Below, in pieces: positions 12,265 through 24,472 of a stretch of DNA of 64,000 nucleotides. Below the pieces are notes generated by a model. It was not told the DNA's origin. It saw only the letters and a list, made by a program, of their open reading frames with translations, and ran no database searches. Each line of letters begins with the position of its first letter. Position 1 is the first letter of the stretch. The DNA comes from Gibbula magus. Lineage: Eukaryota > Mollusca > Gastropoda > Trochida > Trochidae. A program made the translations under genes and the position numbers. The DNA lies in assembly GCA_936450465.1 (NCBI GenBank), contig OW388303.1:10943021-11007020 (forward strand). Direction: 5' to 3'.

Positions 12265-12628
12265 ATGGTTTTGGGTAAAACTGCGGAACAGAATGATTTT
12301 GAGTAATCTTTGGTTTCTTAATGAATGCTTTTTAGTATTAAATACACACGCCATTGACACACCACGGTAAGGTATTATTTACTATTACTGAGAAACTGCC
12401 ATCTCAGCCGTCCGTCCCGAAAAGGGTACTTGTGTTCTGAAATCAAATCCCTAGGTAAGTTTCCATTTTCTTTGACATGCTTTAGTTTACATGTAGATAC
12501 TTCCCTTGATCGGACAAATTAGGGGTCAAGTAGTATTGAACTTGATCAAAAACCGCATAGAGGCGATGGCTCATACCCATCTCTGTTTATTTTGGCATCC
12601 ATGAACAATTTACACGTAATGGATAACA

Positions 12629-12712
12629 CCTGAATGCGAGGCCATTGCCCGAGGGTGTTCCCGTAGGCAAAGGCCTCTCTTTGCTAGAACGCCCAGGGAT
12701 GCGGGTGTTATC
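12629..12712. mobile_element. inverted-repeat remnant with GGATAACACC ends
   Basis: The segment begins with GATAACACCTGAATGCGAGG and ends GATGCGGGTGTTATC, so the outer 10-12 bases are inverted repeats around a GC-rich interior. Ends of this kind suggest a short non-autonomous element. I cannot assign a superfamily. Confidence 0.35.
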
Positions 12713-12871
12713 TATTTTATATACCGAAAAAAATACTAATGTGTGGGTGAAATTTTCTAAATGTTTTAACTGCAATGCAGGTGATTGAAGTCAAATAAAG
12801 CGCACATAAAATATCATCGAAGTTTCGGACAGCAAAGTAGGGACCAACAATCAACCCTTCCTAGTCATCAA

Positions 12872-12945
12872 TCCCCTGTAGTCTAGTGGCAAGGTCTTGG
12901 GCTACAAAGTGAAAGTTTGCGTGTTCGATTCCCACATTGTCTGCT
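12872..12945 (+). mobile_element. tRNA-derived SINE head (Glu-like)
   Basis: TCCCCTGTAGTCTAGTGGCA supplies a tRNA-Glu-like 5' end and box A. GTTCGATTCCC at 12923-12933 is a good box B. The acceptor and anticodon stems do not pair well enough for a working tRNA. The following 200 bases, with repeated AAGGCCCT strings, may be the SINE body. Confidence 0.5.
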
Positions 12946-13371
12946 TTGAACATTTTAAACTTGGCAATTTTGTAGATAGAGTATCTTCCCTCAATGGGAC
13001 TTAGGATTCCTTGCACTCAATATGAATTCCATTTAGCAGGCCTTCTACTGTATAATACCCTGGAAGGGTAAATACTGTACAAGGCCCTCCCAGCGGGGTA
13101 TTATCCTGTGTAAGGCCCTCTCGATAGGATTTGTAAGGCCCTGCTCCCTTTCTCAGGGATGTTCACCCGGAAAAAAGAGTTCAAAGAGTGTTAAATGGGC
13201 CTTGAGGTATATAACGTAACTGATTCAATCCATGTGGGGGAATCTTTTCAAGAGATCTGTCTTCCTTCAGGGCATTTTGGAAATAATTTGAGATAGTTTT
13301 CAAATCATATTTTGTTTTCTTAGCCGAGTTTTCATTTTCATTTTGCTAAAAATGTTCTTTATTTCCTTGTC

Positions 13372-13590
13372 CTAAACATCGTCAGTTGCGTCATCGAAAA
13401 CCGCATCTAGATTAACATCATTCTCATCTTCTCTAAACAATTCGTGAATCATTTCTTGTGACAGATCAAAATCATCGGCAATCGGCTGATTTGGGGGAAG
13501 GGACCAGCGAAACAGTCTCGGGTTATACCTTGAGTCTGCATCTTGGTACTTGCTTTTGCCCCTGTGCAGTACTAGTCTTAGTTTAAACAT
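13372..13590 (-). pseudogene. possible coding remnant with acidic C-terminus, unrecognised
   Basis: This 72-residue frame ends in an Asp/Glu-rich tail (residues about 48-72: MIHELFREDENDV, then DAVFDDATDDV), a composition more protein-like than most random frames here. No family motif is recognised and no splice-flanked continuation is evident. It could be the last exon or a remnant of a transposon gene, or chance. Confidence is low. Confidence 0.2.
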
Positions 13591-13782
13591 ATTTTATTCA
13601 TGATGAAACGGATTGGGAACAAGTTATCCAACTTATCATACCCTCTCCTAATACACGCTGAAAGTATTCAATGGCCTGGTAATGTTCACAATTCATCCAA
13701 CCAGTTTCCCGTCAATTTTGGCCAAATCATTAGCTATTAACGGCTATGTTTGTTTACATCTGTCACGATAGACCAAGACACA

Positions 13783-14020
13783 GTAGCAGCAACTGCCAAA
13801 TGCAAGGCAAAACTCTTGCCAGTCTCCATTACTGGCTGATTTAAGCCTTGCAGTATTTCCTTAAGAAATCTGTGCTTAGAGATCCAGGCCCGCAATGCAT
13901 TTCTGGAGCAGCGATTCACTATCTAGGAACAACAAAGCGAGGGAAATACCGCAAGGCTTAAATCAGCCAGTAATGCAGACTGGCAAGAGTTATGCCTTGC
14001 GTTTGGAAGATGCAGTAGCA
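13783..14020. repeat. large inverted repeat, 78-80-bp arms
   Basis: Left arm 13783-13860 and right arm 13941-14020 are reverse complements at about 85% identity, with an 80-base spacer. Read outward from the centre, both arms give a similar peptide (LNQPVM.TGKS.AL), because the repeated DNA happens to be open in one frame. The arrangement would fold into a long hairpin and fits a foldback element or inverted duplication. Confidence 0.65.
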
Positions 14021-14623
14021 GATGCATTTGTCTTTTTATTTCGATTTTATTGTTTGCGTTTTAATATACAGAAACTTAAGTTGGTTTAGAGTTGACAACT
14101 TATGCTTGAAACCACAATAAACCATGATAAATTTTATTTAATCACATATGAATGTTCTCGTTTGTTTATGATCGAAAAGTTATGAATGAAAATCATGAAT
14201 GGAAAAGGTGATGAAAGTAGTACCGATAATGTCAAAGGTCACGCTTTAGCCAATCAAATCACTCGAAGGTGTAATGACACATATGTGTGTCATAACAGAT
14301 TGTTAAAAAAACCCTTTACGATGTACCACGTTGGTAATAATTGACTTTAATCATGTATGTTTGAAATAGACGGCAGTTTCATTAGTCGTGATCTCTATTT
14401 GTTACCTGATATTGCATTTGACAATTCGTGACTTCTATTTATGTGTCGTTCTACGTAAAAATATATTACCATCGTGTGTAGCTGTTTGCCCTTGTGATGC
14501 TGTGAGAAAATACTTTGAAAAATATCGTGAGGTAGTCTGTATTTCGTGACTTCGTGGTTAGTGACTGATTACAAATAGGAAGTTCTGTGACGTACATTTG
14601 TATTTGTTCTTAAGAAGAAATCG

Positions 14624-14738
14624 ATCCTATTCTATCCTATTCTATCCTATCCTAACCTATCATATTACATTCTATTCTATCCTATTCTATTCTATCATAT
14701 TCTTTCCCATTCAATTCTATCCTATCCTTTTCTATCGC
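14624..14738 (+). repeat. (CTATT/CTATC)n degenerate pentanucleotide satellite
   Basis: Over 110 bases of CTATT, CTATC and CCTAT-type pentamers with scattered substitutions. It is non-coding. Confidence 0.9.
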
Positions 14739-16636
14739 AAGAAAAAGACTATGAGAATGGACCTCAACCAACGGACATGAAGTGGCAAACGCAACATGTA
14801 TTAATACACACAACTGTCAACCCTCGCCGACGTATGAAGGCCCACACTACTTGAACAATGGACAGTTGAGAGCGCTAGGATATCATTGACAATGGTGTCA
14901 AAGTTGCGCTAAATTAGACAAAGGTAGGTATTTGACGTGTTAAAAGAAGCAGGTTATTCACGATATATCATCTGACATCTGAAGAAATTATATCTGCTGT
15001 GGTCAAACGTCAAGGCATCATTGCTGAATGCATGTTCATATACACTGAATGCATTGCAGGATATACACGGTTTTCGGTTCTGGTTTTATTTCAATTGATT
15101 GAAATCATATGTACAATAGCGTTGAGCTCTGCATTATGTACGTCTAAGAAAAACTCATTCCGTTTAAATTTAAACCGGAGCGGTATACTATGGACATTTT
15201 CATCGGTGGGATTGTTACATATATTTATATAATTACGAATCTTGAAAAAGGACATAAAACAACATTTTTAATTTTAATGAGATGTGTCTTCTCCATGAAA
15301 ATGCGAGTGAATCCACGCTTTAGCAGTACTGGAGGTAAGGTGAAGCTGGAGGTGCCCGGAATTACTGTCAATTCCAGTGAATGTGTTAAGGCATTTATAT
15401 TCAAAATGTGATAAATTATTCCATTTCTTAACCTTCAATTACTCAGTCTAAAACCGAATTTAAGAATCACAGACTGACTTTAATGGTGTATTTTTAAAGA
15501 TGTCTTTAAAGTTCACCACCGTGGTGTTGCAGTGCAATGCACGTGTTCATTGTGATGCTTGTCGTTTAGCGTTCAGCGTTGTACATCATGTTGTCCATTA
15601 TAATCACGTTTGTGATGTGCTGCACATATGATCAGTAAAAAGATTCCCAAGTGCGTAATTGTGCAAGGTAAAAAGTACTTGTATCTATATATGAAAGGAC
15701 CTTCAATAGGAATGAAAAATGTCACAATTCGATCGCATCTGGTGCTTATAACGAGGGAGTAATTTGTTCAATCGTTTCCACATCAAGTGGCAACGTGTAG
15801 GTATGTAATGTGTATGTTAAGAGCATTTGAGAGAACACTTTTGTGACTCATCTTTGATGTCAACAATAGGATTTCCATTTAAAAGGAAACAATAATGCAT
15901 TGAAATCTAGATGTTCCTTTTAAAAAAGATAGATCGCAAATGAACTGACGGAAATGAATAAGGGAACCGTTAACTCATATAGTGAACAACTACTGAAATT
16001 ATGGCCATTAAAACTATATTAGGCTTCCGGATAACTTTTCATCTTGCCAATGATGACGAATTCGGACAAGGTGTCACTGATTTGGTAATGAACATCATTT
16101 GTTCTGACGTCACCTTAACTCGATTGTTAAAAGAGCCATATGTGTTATGTCGACCTTGGCATTTATCTCTAATGACTAGGTTGTAATTTGTTTCAATCAT
16201 TTCCACATCAAGTGACAGTGTGTAGGTGTGTATTGTGTATGTGAAGAGCAAATTATAGTAGCCTCAGGGCGTTTGTTACTCATCTTTGATGTCCAACAAT
16301 TAGACATTCATAAAAACGTAAATGATACTGCAATAAAATCGCTCTAAGGATATCAAATGTAAGCAATTAATATATATACCAATATAAACTTACAAGGATA
16401 TGGATATCATTGTTCAAGTATTTTTGTATATTTTTTAAATCGTGATTTTACAAACCAATTTTGTAGAGGAACCTCAATCTAAGGAAAAAGTAAATCATGT
16501 TTCCACAGATATCAACTTACAATTACGTGTAAATGCTCCTATAGAGAGAATCTCACCAAAGTGTCTTCTGATATCAAAATGAAATCAAAAGTTACAAATA
16601 TCCGAGGCTTGCCGAGGATATATTTACTTAATCAAC

Positions 16637-16850
16637 GTGATGGGGGTGAAGCGAAGCGAGGGAGGCCAATTGGCTTTATTGAAATTGTTGAATAAAAAGC
16701 CAATTCGCCTCCCTCGTCTCATCATGTGTGTTTATTTACATCTTCAATAAAGCCTAAAGGCCATTGTTTATCTACTTACTCCCCCTCATGTTTGTATTGC
16801 AAATCCTCATTGTATACCATTCTCATGCTTCACCCCCATCATGATGTGGG
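16637..16850. mobile_element. MITE-like element with nested hairpins
   Basis: Outer ends GTGATGGGGGTGAAGC (from 16637) and GCTTCACCCCCATCATGATG (to about 16848) are inverted. Inside, CGAGGGAGGCCAATTGGCTT (16657) pairs with AAGCCAATTCGCCTCCCTCG (to 16716) to form a strong 24-bp hairpin. It has no coding capacity. Unit B appears to lack it at the matching position. Confidence 0.5.
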
Positions 16851-16998
16851 CCGTTCTACTTACCGATCTTGAACCTCAAATCAATCGTTAGTCTATCTTT
16901 TATCATTGGCTAAATTAATTAAAGGGCTAAGATCGATTAGTGGAACGGTACCCAGCGTCTGAAGATTAGCATGTACTACAACGGTTACATCAACGTTA

Positions 16999-17184
16999 GT
17001 GTGTAAGACAAAACACTGGATTGGGATCTTGGGGATTGGTGGCTTGTCTAGTTCATCGATGATTCCTTATCCGTTCCAAGGTCAAGATGTATGTCAACGC
17101 GTGTACCGACACCAAAACGAACTTTGCGCATCAAACTGCGTTGGACAGATCGACAGATTCGCTGGAGGTGGCGTGATGGTGTGA
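16999..17184 (+). pseudogene. decayed Tc1/mariner transposase fragment (central region)
   Basis: Within this stretch the frame reads RVYRHQNELCASNCV...DRFAGGGVMV, which matches the segment of Tc1 transposases between the first and second catalytic Asp (the R-V-Y/W-R-R..E and G.G.VMVWGG signature). It ends in a stop just after VMV. Flanking DNA aligns with the N-terminal fragment in unit B (34.95-35.17 kb), so the original insertion predates the A/B duplication. Confidence 0.6.
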
Positions 17185-18119
17185 GGGGTATATCCTACAA
17201 CCGTAGATAGTTGTATTGTACTTTGATTCACATTAACTTGCTTCTAAGCTTTGTCTGTTTATCTTTGTATCGAACGTATTTGTCATTTCATATTTGCACA
17301 AAATCTCGAATTGACGTTTCATGCTTCAGATAATGAAATCAGATCCAACTCGACATAAAATGGATAACAATATTTTCCTATGAACATGTCTACACAATGC
17401 CGCCTGAGGGTAAACTTTATAGTGAAATCATCTGGTACGTTATTAAGTTATCATGATGGTTAAATCAGAAACACATGACAGATGTTTCTACATGATCACC
17501 TGAAACTAGGTTTGTAGATTGCATGTTGCTTTTAGTAAATGTCTGTTTAGGCTAAAGACATAAATTTTTACTGTGAACTGTTATCCCTTCTATTAAAAAC
17601 TACACTTTCTAATTCCGTTTTAATCAGCGGGTGTGACTTCCTAGGTATCACAGATAAATTGTCTTATTTGACTTCCAGCTTCTTAAATTTCAATGACTGT
17701 GTTTTCATAGAATTACTCATAATATTTGTGACATTCATGAAATCTACTCCATATAGTTTAGTTTGATAACCAATAATTACAAGCAACTTCTGAAGAAGTA
17801 AAGAATAGCTCCAAAACTTGCAATGTTAAGGTAACGTTGTACTGTCTTAGCTTCATTTGGCCTTCATGACATATTTTGTTTCTATTCTGAAGTGTCTGTT
17901 AATTGTTTATCTAATTAAAAAAGACATTTTCCCCTGAATATCGAACAATTTACAAAAGTCAAGAAACTTGGTCATATACACTCAACCTCAAATGACACGT
18001 CACCACATTTTCAACAGTGTAAAAACGAAAAACTGCTTCCGGAGAAAGTCGATTTTGAATGCTTTTTGTTGGGACAAGATTTGTAAAGGAGAACCCACAA
18101 TTCATAAATCAGAACATAA

Positions 18120-18660
18120 TACTTTTATTTTTATGTCTCTTTAAGTACACTTGGGGTGTTAAAATCCTTTATCAAAATGGCATTTTCGAGAATGTTTGGC
18201 GTTTAACTTGAACATGCATAAAATATGGAAATTTAATAAATAAAAAATGTTGTCGACATTAACAACTTTATTGGACTTGAATTTGTTTATGCGTCATACA
18301 GTAGAACGTCATAAAACTAGGCCAAAAATTTGTTTGACTCTCCTATCTCATCTAGTTTAAGAGATTAGAAAACGACGATACCTAAACCATGTGTTTTTGC
18401 TTGAAATATTCACAGGAAATGTTTTGAAATTTTAAATGTAGTTCAGTTGTTTTCCGATGGCATGAGGGTTGTCTACGCAGTCGTGTTTGTCACTCACTAA
18501 AAAATTGTTTCTTGTCGTTACAGCCTGACCAAAACGATGCGATGACTTTTTCGAATGAAGAGATATTTTCCATTTTATAGAAACTTCTCACCGGTAAGAC
18601 AAACAAAATTACACAATTATTCATATAAATAACGCACAGACACTCACATGGTGTATGATA
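18120..18660 (+). repeat. dispersed repeats
   Basis: 18.12-18.44 kb matches 7.28-7.72 kb. The following 18.53-18.66 block (GATGCGATGAC, then AAACAAAATTACACAATTAT and ATATAAATAACGCACA) is a diverged relative of 19.20-19.32 kb and of 59.55-59.72 kb on the other strand. These look like decayed copies of non-autonomous elements. Confidence 0.4.
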
Positions 18661-19159
18661 TTACATGGGGCGTTGAAAAGTTGAGACAATTTTTTTTATT
18701 TCAGTTGTATACGTCTTGGAATATGTTCATCGATTTTGTGATATTTATACGAGTGTGGATAACTACATAAGCGAACATTGTTGATTAGTAAAATGATTAG
18801 TTTTGTTTTACTTTGTTGATTTAATGATATATATGTACCGGTATGTGATTTATTATTACACAGTTGTGAACGTTCTCAGCACAGAAAGCAACAGTGCGTA
18901 TAGTCCGATAGAACATTCTCTTCACAAGTCTCCTAGACTCTCGATCACCTATGTTAGACATATAGCTTGTGTAATCTAAGTAGTCCGTCTCTTGAGAAAT
19001 CTTAAATATACGTGATCAAAAGAGTTGAGTCCAGATCCGGAAACACGGGATTACCGCTGGATGGTTTAGGGCTAAACTTTTATACATTTGGTGGTTGTTA
19101 ATCGATGTCATGACAAACTATTACGTACATGTGTACTTTGATACTATTAATTTCTTATA

Positions 19160-19460
19160 TAAGGCCTAAAAAATACAAATAAATGTTTCTGGTCTTCAAA
19201 AGTGATGCGATGACGCGACATCTTTATTAATTTACGAGATTTGTTTGAAGGAAGAATTAAACATACAAAATGTATAAAATTATTTCTATAAATAAAGCAC
19301 AAACCCTCTTAAATATGTGTTACTATTCCAAATGGTCAATACTCTCACCCCTACACTTAATCTCAACAGATACGAGTGACATTTTCAGTAGTCTGTCCCT
19401 CCCTTTTGTTAAAACCTAGAAAAAAGACCTGAGGCTTGGGTTTGAAACTGACGCGGGCTG
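19160..19460 (+). repeat. dispersed repeat, inverted copy at 59.44-59.75 kb
   Basis: From GGCCTAAAAAATACAAATAA through GATGCGATGACGCGACATC, ATAAATAAAGCACAAACCCT and TTACTATTCCAAATGGTCAA to AGACCTGAGGCTTGGGTT, this matches the reverse complement of 59435-59750. The end carries a box B-like GGGTTTGAAAC, so a SINE origin is possible. Neither copy codes for protein. Confidence 0.6.
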
Positions 19461-19513
19461 AAACCAGAACAATTTTTTTTCTGTAGGCCTTGTCACTTGT
19501 CACTGTATGACCA

Positions 19514-19675
19514 TTATACGACTCCGGAGTCACCGCTGATAGGTCTGATAGGCATGATAGGCCTAATGATGGTCATACGGTGACATCCAAAGGCATTGGC
19601 AACATCGTTGTTGGTCGACCCAAGCTGCAACATTTCCAGAGCTCTTTCTCTTTCTCCAATGGTCAATCGCGGCAT
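19514..19675 (-). pseudogene. Tc1-like transposase N-terminal fragment
   Basis: On the minus strand a start at 19675 opens MPRLTIGERERALEMLQLGS, followed by NDVANAFGCHRMTI. This is the N-terminal helix-turn-helix of Tc1-like transposases and is parallel to MARLSPEEIERAVGMVQMGA...FGCSRITITR in the element at 21.9 kb. The match ends after about 37 residues in unrelated sequence. A TATAAAAGG string on the minus strand at about 19715-19722 sits about 40 bases before the start, as in the 21.9-kb copy. It is a truncated relic. Confidence 0.7.
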
Positions 19676-20906
19676 GATTTCGTACATGTGTGCGATATCA
19701 TGCAAAGTAGGTACCTTTTATACCCTGTAGAAGCATGCAGTTCATGCAAATGCTGCTTGAATTTTTCTAAATTTGAGGGATAATGCGTTTGGGTAAAAAA
19801 TAAAAAGTTTTCATTTCCAAGCAAAAATGTTCACATAAATAATCGTCTGTGTTCCTTAATACTATTAAGTCATTTGACAACACAGTAAACTCGTTTTCAC
19901 TAAGGTAAATTACGAGAAAAGATCTTTAAAATATATTTCATAAGTTTCACACTTAAACTTACTCAATAACAGTATTTTCATCGTTTAGGGGTTATGATGT
20001 AAAGCATACAACCTTTTTGTCTAGTTACAAACGTAAAAGTTTACTTTCAACTTCTTCTGGACCGGACAATTTTAAACTTCTTAAACAAGCTGCATTTTGC
20101 CACAATATGAATCCATCAGGATTTGTAAACGTGTTATTAGCATAAAGCTACGTTATCCAGCTTTCTTTTTAACCATTCATTTCTCAAATATCTTTGATAC
20201 TTAAAAAGTTCTTTAAAAATAAGTGGGGTAACGTTTCTTTTGGCGTTTAGTGTATATTGTATTTTGTATGGTGACATTTCTTTCGCGGTTGAGTGTCTCT
20301 CTGCATTTCCGTTTCCTACAAGGATGTTTCATCACACACATACGTTTCATTTACATACTGCAAGGTATTCATGTTATTCAAATCCGTATACACAAACCTT
20401 CTAGAGAGATGCATCTCAAGCTTATTCTCAGTGTTCTGTCACCTACAAAGAGTCAATATGCGTAATCTTCTGTGCACAGTCGTTTGTAACTGAATAAATG
20501 TTTCTATTAGAATCCCAAACACGAATGTTACCAATGCGGGCATAATCTGGACTGACAAGGAAAGAGGGAAAGGTTTTAATTCCCGTTGGATGGACTGACC
20601 ACTATCTTAATATATAAACATCTATGAAGATTATGCCCGTGGCAATGACAAATTAGACCATTAGACTATCTTACTTCTCGTTTAGCCTTTAATGAAATGA
20701 GATCTCACTGTTCAACACATATAAAGTTGCTAAAGCAGATTAAGTAGAAAGAAAACTCTTTCTTCAAAAAGGCTAATTCTTCCCACGTTATCTCTATTAC
20801 AAGTGACATTGTTAATTTGTTACTCTATAGTGCGGCCACTCAACATGAAAACGACCCTGTTGTTGCGTAATTATAGCGTCATATAATAAATAGAATATCG
20901 GTCAAT

Positions 20907-21030
20907 TCTTGACAAATACCATGTTTATCTCATCTCGTGAGGTAGAAAAGTTATATATTTTGTTGATATAAATATAAATATAAACGTTCTACCTCACTCG
21001 ATGAAATAAATATAGCATTTACTCAAGAAA
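20907..21030. mobile_element. 124-bp MITE with about 40-bp terminal inverted repeats
   Basis: Left arm TTGACAAATACCATGTTTAT...GTGAGGTAGAA and right arm, on the minus strand, TTGAGTAAATGCTATATTTA...GTGAGGTAGAA are about 80% identical and surround an AT-rich centre. A solo arm of the same family lies at 11484-11527. Confidence 0.65.
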
Positions 21031-21560
21031 GGTCGACATGCATATATTATATTTGTAACAGACGTTTCGTGGGGAAAATGACTTGTGTAACCTCAATTCC
21101 AGAATAGTTAGAGGCAATACGTTTATACAACTTTCGTTCCGTAATTTATACAAGGTGATATACAGCTTACAATCCGTTTATCCTCCAATATATTGGAAAC
21201 TAATTAAATGTACTATTACTGTCATAAGGAAAGTTCACTTTTTAAAATGTATTTGAAACATTCTCATTTGTGTTCAGCTCAAGGCAGTTGTATGGTAGAC
21301 TAATATAACAACATTCTGGACATGTTTCCCTGCCAAGGTGGCCCAACAAAACCTTCTGGTAGAAAACAAAGCGGATGTTAATAATGTGGCTATTTAGAGA
21401 TCAGTCTTTCATTCAAGCTGTCATGTTTTGAATTGTAATTTTAGTGCCCTGGAATACGAAAATCTGATTATTTGATGTTAGTTGTGTACTGGTCCTCCAT
21501 CAGAGAAGTCATACACTTCTGAACTGCGTTAATGTCTGTACTATATATATAAAGTAATCT

Positions 21561-21605
21561 GAGTAAACATCAGATGGGTTTGACTGGATCAATCTTCTTT
21601 AATAC
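21561..21605 (+). mobile_element. 45-bp Penelope-type terminal fragment
   Basis: GAGTAAACATCAGATGGGTT and the following TGACTGGATCAATCTTCTTT are identical to the outer end of the Penelope-like element at 41.75-42.84 kb. The piece sits directly against the left end of the Tc1 element and is absent from unit B at this position. Confidence 0.65.
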
Positions 21606-21861
21606 TTATATATACTTTATATAAACTTATATATACTTTATATAAACTAACGGGCGAAAGAAACGATACCAAACTTTCAGATCTTATATTTTTTTACGAA
21701 ACTGTTGAAAATGAAAATACACGACATTGAAATGATTTCCCTTTTTCAGTAATCATATGTGTCACGTAAATTGTTGCGTTTTGGCGTAGCGTTTCCGGGA
21801 AATTGTATTAAAGCGAGAATTTGTTACATCAAAATCACATGCTGCACGTGCATCATTTGAG

Positions 21862-21869
21862 TATAAAAG
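21862..21869 (+). promoter_or_regulatory. TATA box of the Tc1 transposase gene
   Basis: TATAAAAG lies 52-59 bases upstream of the transposase ATG. A similar TATA string precedes the related relic at 19.7 kb, which suggests a promoter conserved in this transposon family. Confidence 0.6.
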
Positions 21870-21920
21870 ATGTGTCTTATCATTCAACGACACACCACTT
21901 CTTCAACTGTACGGGAAAAC

Positions 21921-22939
21921 ATGGCAAGATTATCACCAGAAGAGATAGAGAGAGCCGTCGGAATGGTGCAGATGGGTGCAACGCATGCACACGTGGCTAC
22001 GACGTTTGGATGCAGCCGTATTACTATCACCAGGCTTTTGAGACGGTACAGGCAGACGGGGAGGACAGTAGACTTGTCGGGGAGTGGAAGACCCCGCGTA
22101 ACAACCGCCAACGAAGACCGCCATTTGCGAATTCTTCATCTGCGGAACCGCTTCCTGTCAGTGACGGAATCTGCGACGAATGGCCTTGGACATGCTGTCA
22201 GTCGAAGAACAGTGGCCGGACGTCTGAGACAACATGGTATTCGCGCCTACAGACCCAACCGTGGCGTTCACCTGACGCGTCAACATCGACGTCATCGTCT
22301 CCAGTGGGCACGTAACGTTCGGCAGTGGCAGGCCCGGAATTGGCGAAGGGTCATCTTTTCGGATGAGAGTCGCTTCCAACTATTCAGAAATGATGGAAGA
22401 GCGAGGGTGTTTATACGTCGCGGTGAACGTTGGCGACGTTGTTGTGTTCAGACTGTGGTACCCTTTGGCGGTGACAGCGTCATGGTGTGGGCGGAATTAG
22501 CGGACAAGGGAAGACTGATCTCGTTGTGGTTGATGGGAACCTCAATGCAGAGAGGTACATCGATCAGATTCTCCGCCCAGTGCTCCTACCATTCCTGCAA
22601 CAGCACAACAACAGAACCCTCTTCCAGCAGGATAACGCCCGTCTCCATACAGCCCGTATTGTCAGGGATTTCTTGCAAAGAAACAACATCAACGTGTTGC
22701 CATGGCCTGCCAGTTCACCTGACTTGTTTCCCATCGAACATTTATGGGACCATTTGGATCGTCAAGTCCGTCAAAGAGCTGTGGTTCCAGGAAACCTCCA
22801 AGACCTTGCCCAAGCCCTGAGAGAGGAATGGCAGAGAATACCAGACCGTGTCATCTTGCGTCTGGTATTCTCAGCACGACGTCGACTTCGGGCATGCATC
22901 AAGATACTGACAAACTTGTTGTGTGTGTTGTATTCTTAG
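21921..22939 (+). pseudogene. Tc1 transposase (DD34E), one frameshift
   Basis: The two frames together give about 339 residues, the normal Tc1 transposase length. An N-terminal paired-type HTH (residues 1-45, FGCSRITITRLLRRY) is followed by the GRPR hook (about 57-60) and a second HTH (about 92-110). The DDE domain follows: D148 in FSDESRF, D238 in FQQDNARLH and E273 in SPDLFPIEHLWD, with 34 residues between the last two. A single missing base in the G run near 22488-22491 shifts the frame after VMVW (residue 190). Both catalytic halves are otherwise open. The protein as encoded would be truncated before the second Asp. This looks like a young, recently inactivated copy; a sequencing error in the G run is also possible. 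Confidence 0.85.
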
Positions 22940-24271
22940 GTGCTGATCGAATTCAGGACAATTTCATGAGTGAACTTTAAGGAGTTGTACTTCATAACAC
23001 ACTGACCTGAAATACCTCAATATGTTATTGTTTGATAAACTTGTTATCTGTTTTCATAATGGAAATGAAAAAAAAGATGTGTCATTAATTTGTTGTCATT
23101 ATTGGTCAATTATACTTGATATCGTTTCTTTTTGCCCGCTAGTTTATATATATTAAGCTAACATATCTGTCATTGTTCACAACAAATTGTATTTATTTTA
23201 ATAGTGACCCAAAATAATTTAATTTTTGATAGTGTTTCCTGTCAGAACATGCACCAAGGATTAAAATATTTGTTAAAATATATTTTCTAGCGAGAGTCAA
23301 ATCACCAAAGTGTGGTTAACTGTTCAACAATGTGCATATACCCTGAACATCAATGCTTTAACCCAATGCTTCGAATTACTCTGATACTATTGGGGTTACA
23401 TGTTACAACAATCCTTTTCAAATAAACTTGATGAGCAAAAATGCACTACACAAACATTAAAACAGAGTTTGATATAATGAAGCAAAACAAGAAACCGTTC
23501 AAAGATGTATCATAGCTATTTGATCGAAAGATAAACACAGACAGTCAATTGCAAACCCTCATTCAACACAATTTGCCAACTGTCATTGATACCCATTCAG
23601 ATAATAAATCGTTATGAGATACTTCATTGATAACAAATAATAAGCACTAAAATACTCAAGGCTACACTTTGGGCATATTTTAATTAATTAATTTTAATTA
23701 TTTTAATTATTTAATTCGTGGTTGACCATTCGCACAATCGTATTACGGTAAAGTGATCAATGAATATTAAGCCGACAACCAAAGACAGAATTTAAAGGAA
23801 ATTAAAATGACTGTGATCTAAAGGATGATTTTTGTTTTTCTTCTTGTCAATATGGCACAAGCAAGCATGTCACAACACATATTAAATGTATTAAACATAA
23901 CTAAATTATGAAAATTAAGATAAAACATTTGCATTTTAAAATTTCGTTAACCTTTATAGAGTTAAGCATCATATCTTCAATATAAGCAGTTTGGATGAAC
24001 ATCAATGTAAAAAACATGAATAGAATATTGGAAATATAAGAGCCCTGATCATGTAACGGTGTGAATTATCGCTCTTTGAATATCTATTAATGGATACAAA
24101 ATCTCAACCACACCGAATAACAACGCTTTTTTAAAATTATTATATTCAGGTTCGAAATTATACCAAACATTGTGTGTTTAACATTTAAGTGAATATAACC
24201 CACACATGTATTACGGTTTGGTTTGCATCGAAGTTGTTCATAATGAATCCTATGTTGACAGTCAGGGACCT

Positions 24272-24472
24272 CACGGCTTTCCGTCTCGTTACAAAGAGAC
24301 GGTATGCCGTCTAAAAATTATCATGAAATTATTGTCTTATGACGATGGCATGCCGTCTATAAAACGTATTCGGCGGTATCCCGTCTTAATGATTCAGGGA
24401 GAGTTCATTGTGTCAAAATGCTAAAATTAAGACGGCATGCCAGCTTCATATTAAACAAGACGGCATGCTGTC
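24272..24472. repeat. left subterminal palindrome cluster
   Basis: Near-matches to GACGGCATGCCGTC lie at 24298-24311 (GACGGTATGCCGTC), 24344-24357 (GATGGCATGCCGTC), 24431-24444 and 24459-24472. A weaker one lies near 24372. The inner half of the terminal repeat itself (24272-24285, CACGGCTTTCCGTC) matches the motif at 11 of 14 positions. Confidence 0.75.

Larger units (their letters stand above)
17815..20595. other. about 2.8 kb present in unit A but not in unit B
   Basis: Alignment by eye runs from A 17.64-17.81 to B 35.46-35.61, and resumes at A 20.60 (AACATCTATGAAGATTATGCC) with B 35.64. The extra A sequence contains dispersed repeats at 18.12-18.66 and 19.16-19.46 kb and a Tc1 remnant at 19.5-19.7 kb. 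I found no matching terminal repeats, so it may be a composite insertion, or B may carry a deletion. Confidence 0.4.
21610..23157 (+). mobile_element. Tc1-like DNA transposon, nearly complete
   Basis: The left end reads TATATAAACTAACGGGCGAA then AGAAACGATACC. The right end, on the minus strand, reads TATATAAACTAGCGGGCAAA then AAGAAACGATATC, giving terminal inverted repeats of about 40 bases around a DD34E transposase gene. The left end carries a local duplication of ACTTATATATACTTTATATA, so the exact border, and the expected TA target duplication, cannot be fixed. Unit B has an uninterrupted counterpart near 36.5 kb, so the insertion postdates the duplication. Confidence 0.8.

Noticed and set aside
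12872..12941. Functional tRNA-Glu gene
   Set aside because: Box A and box B are present, but the D and anticodon arms do not fold; a tRNA-derived repeat is more likely.
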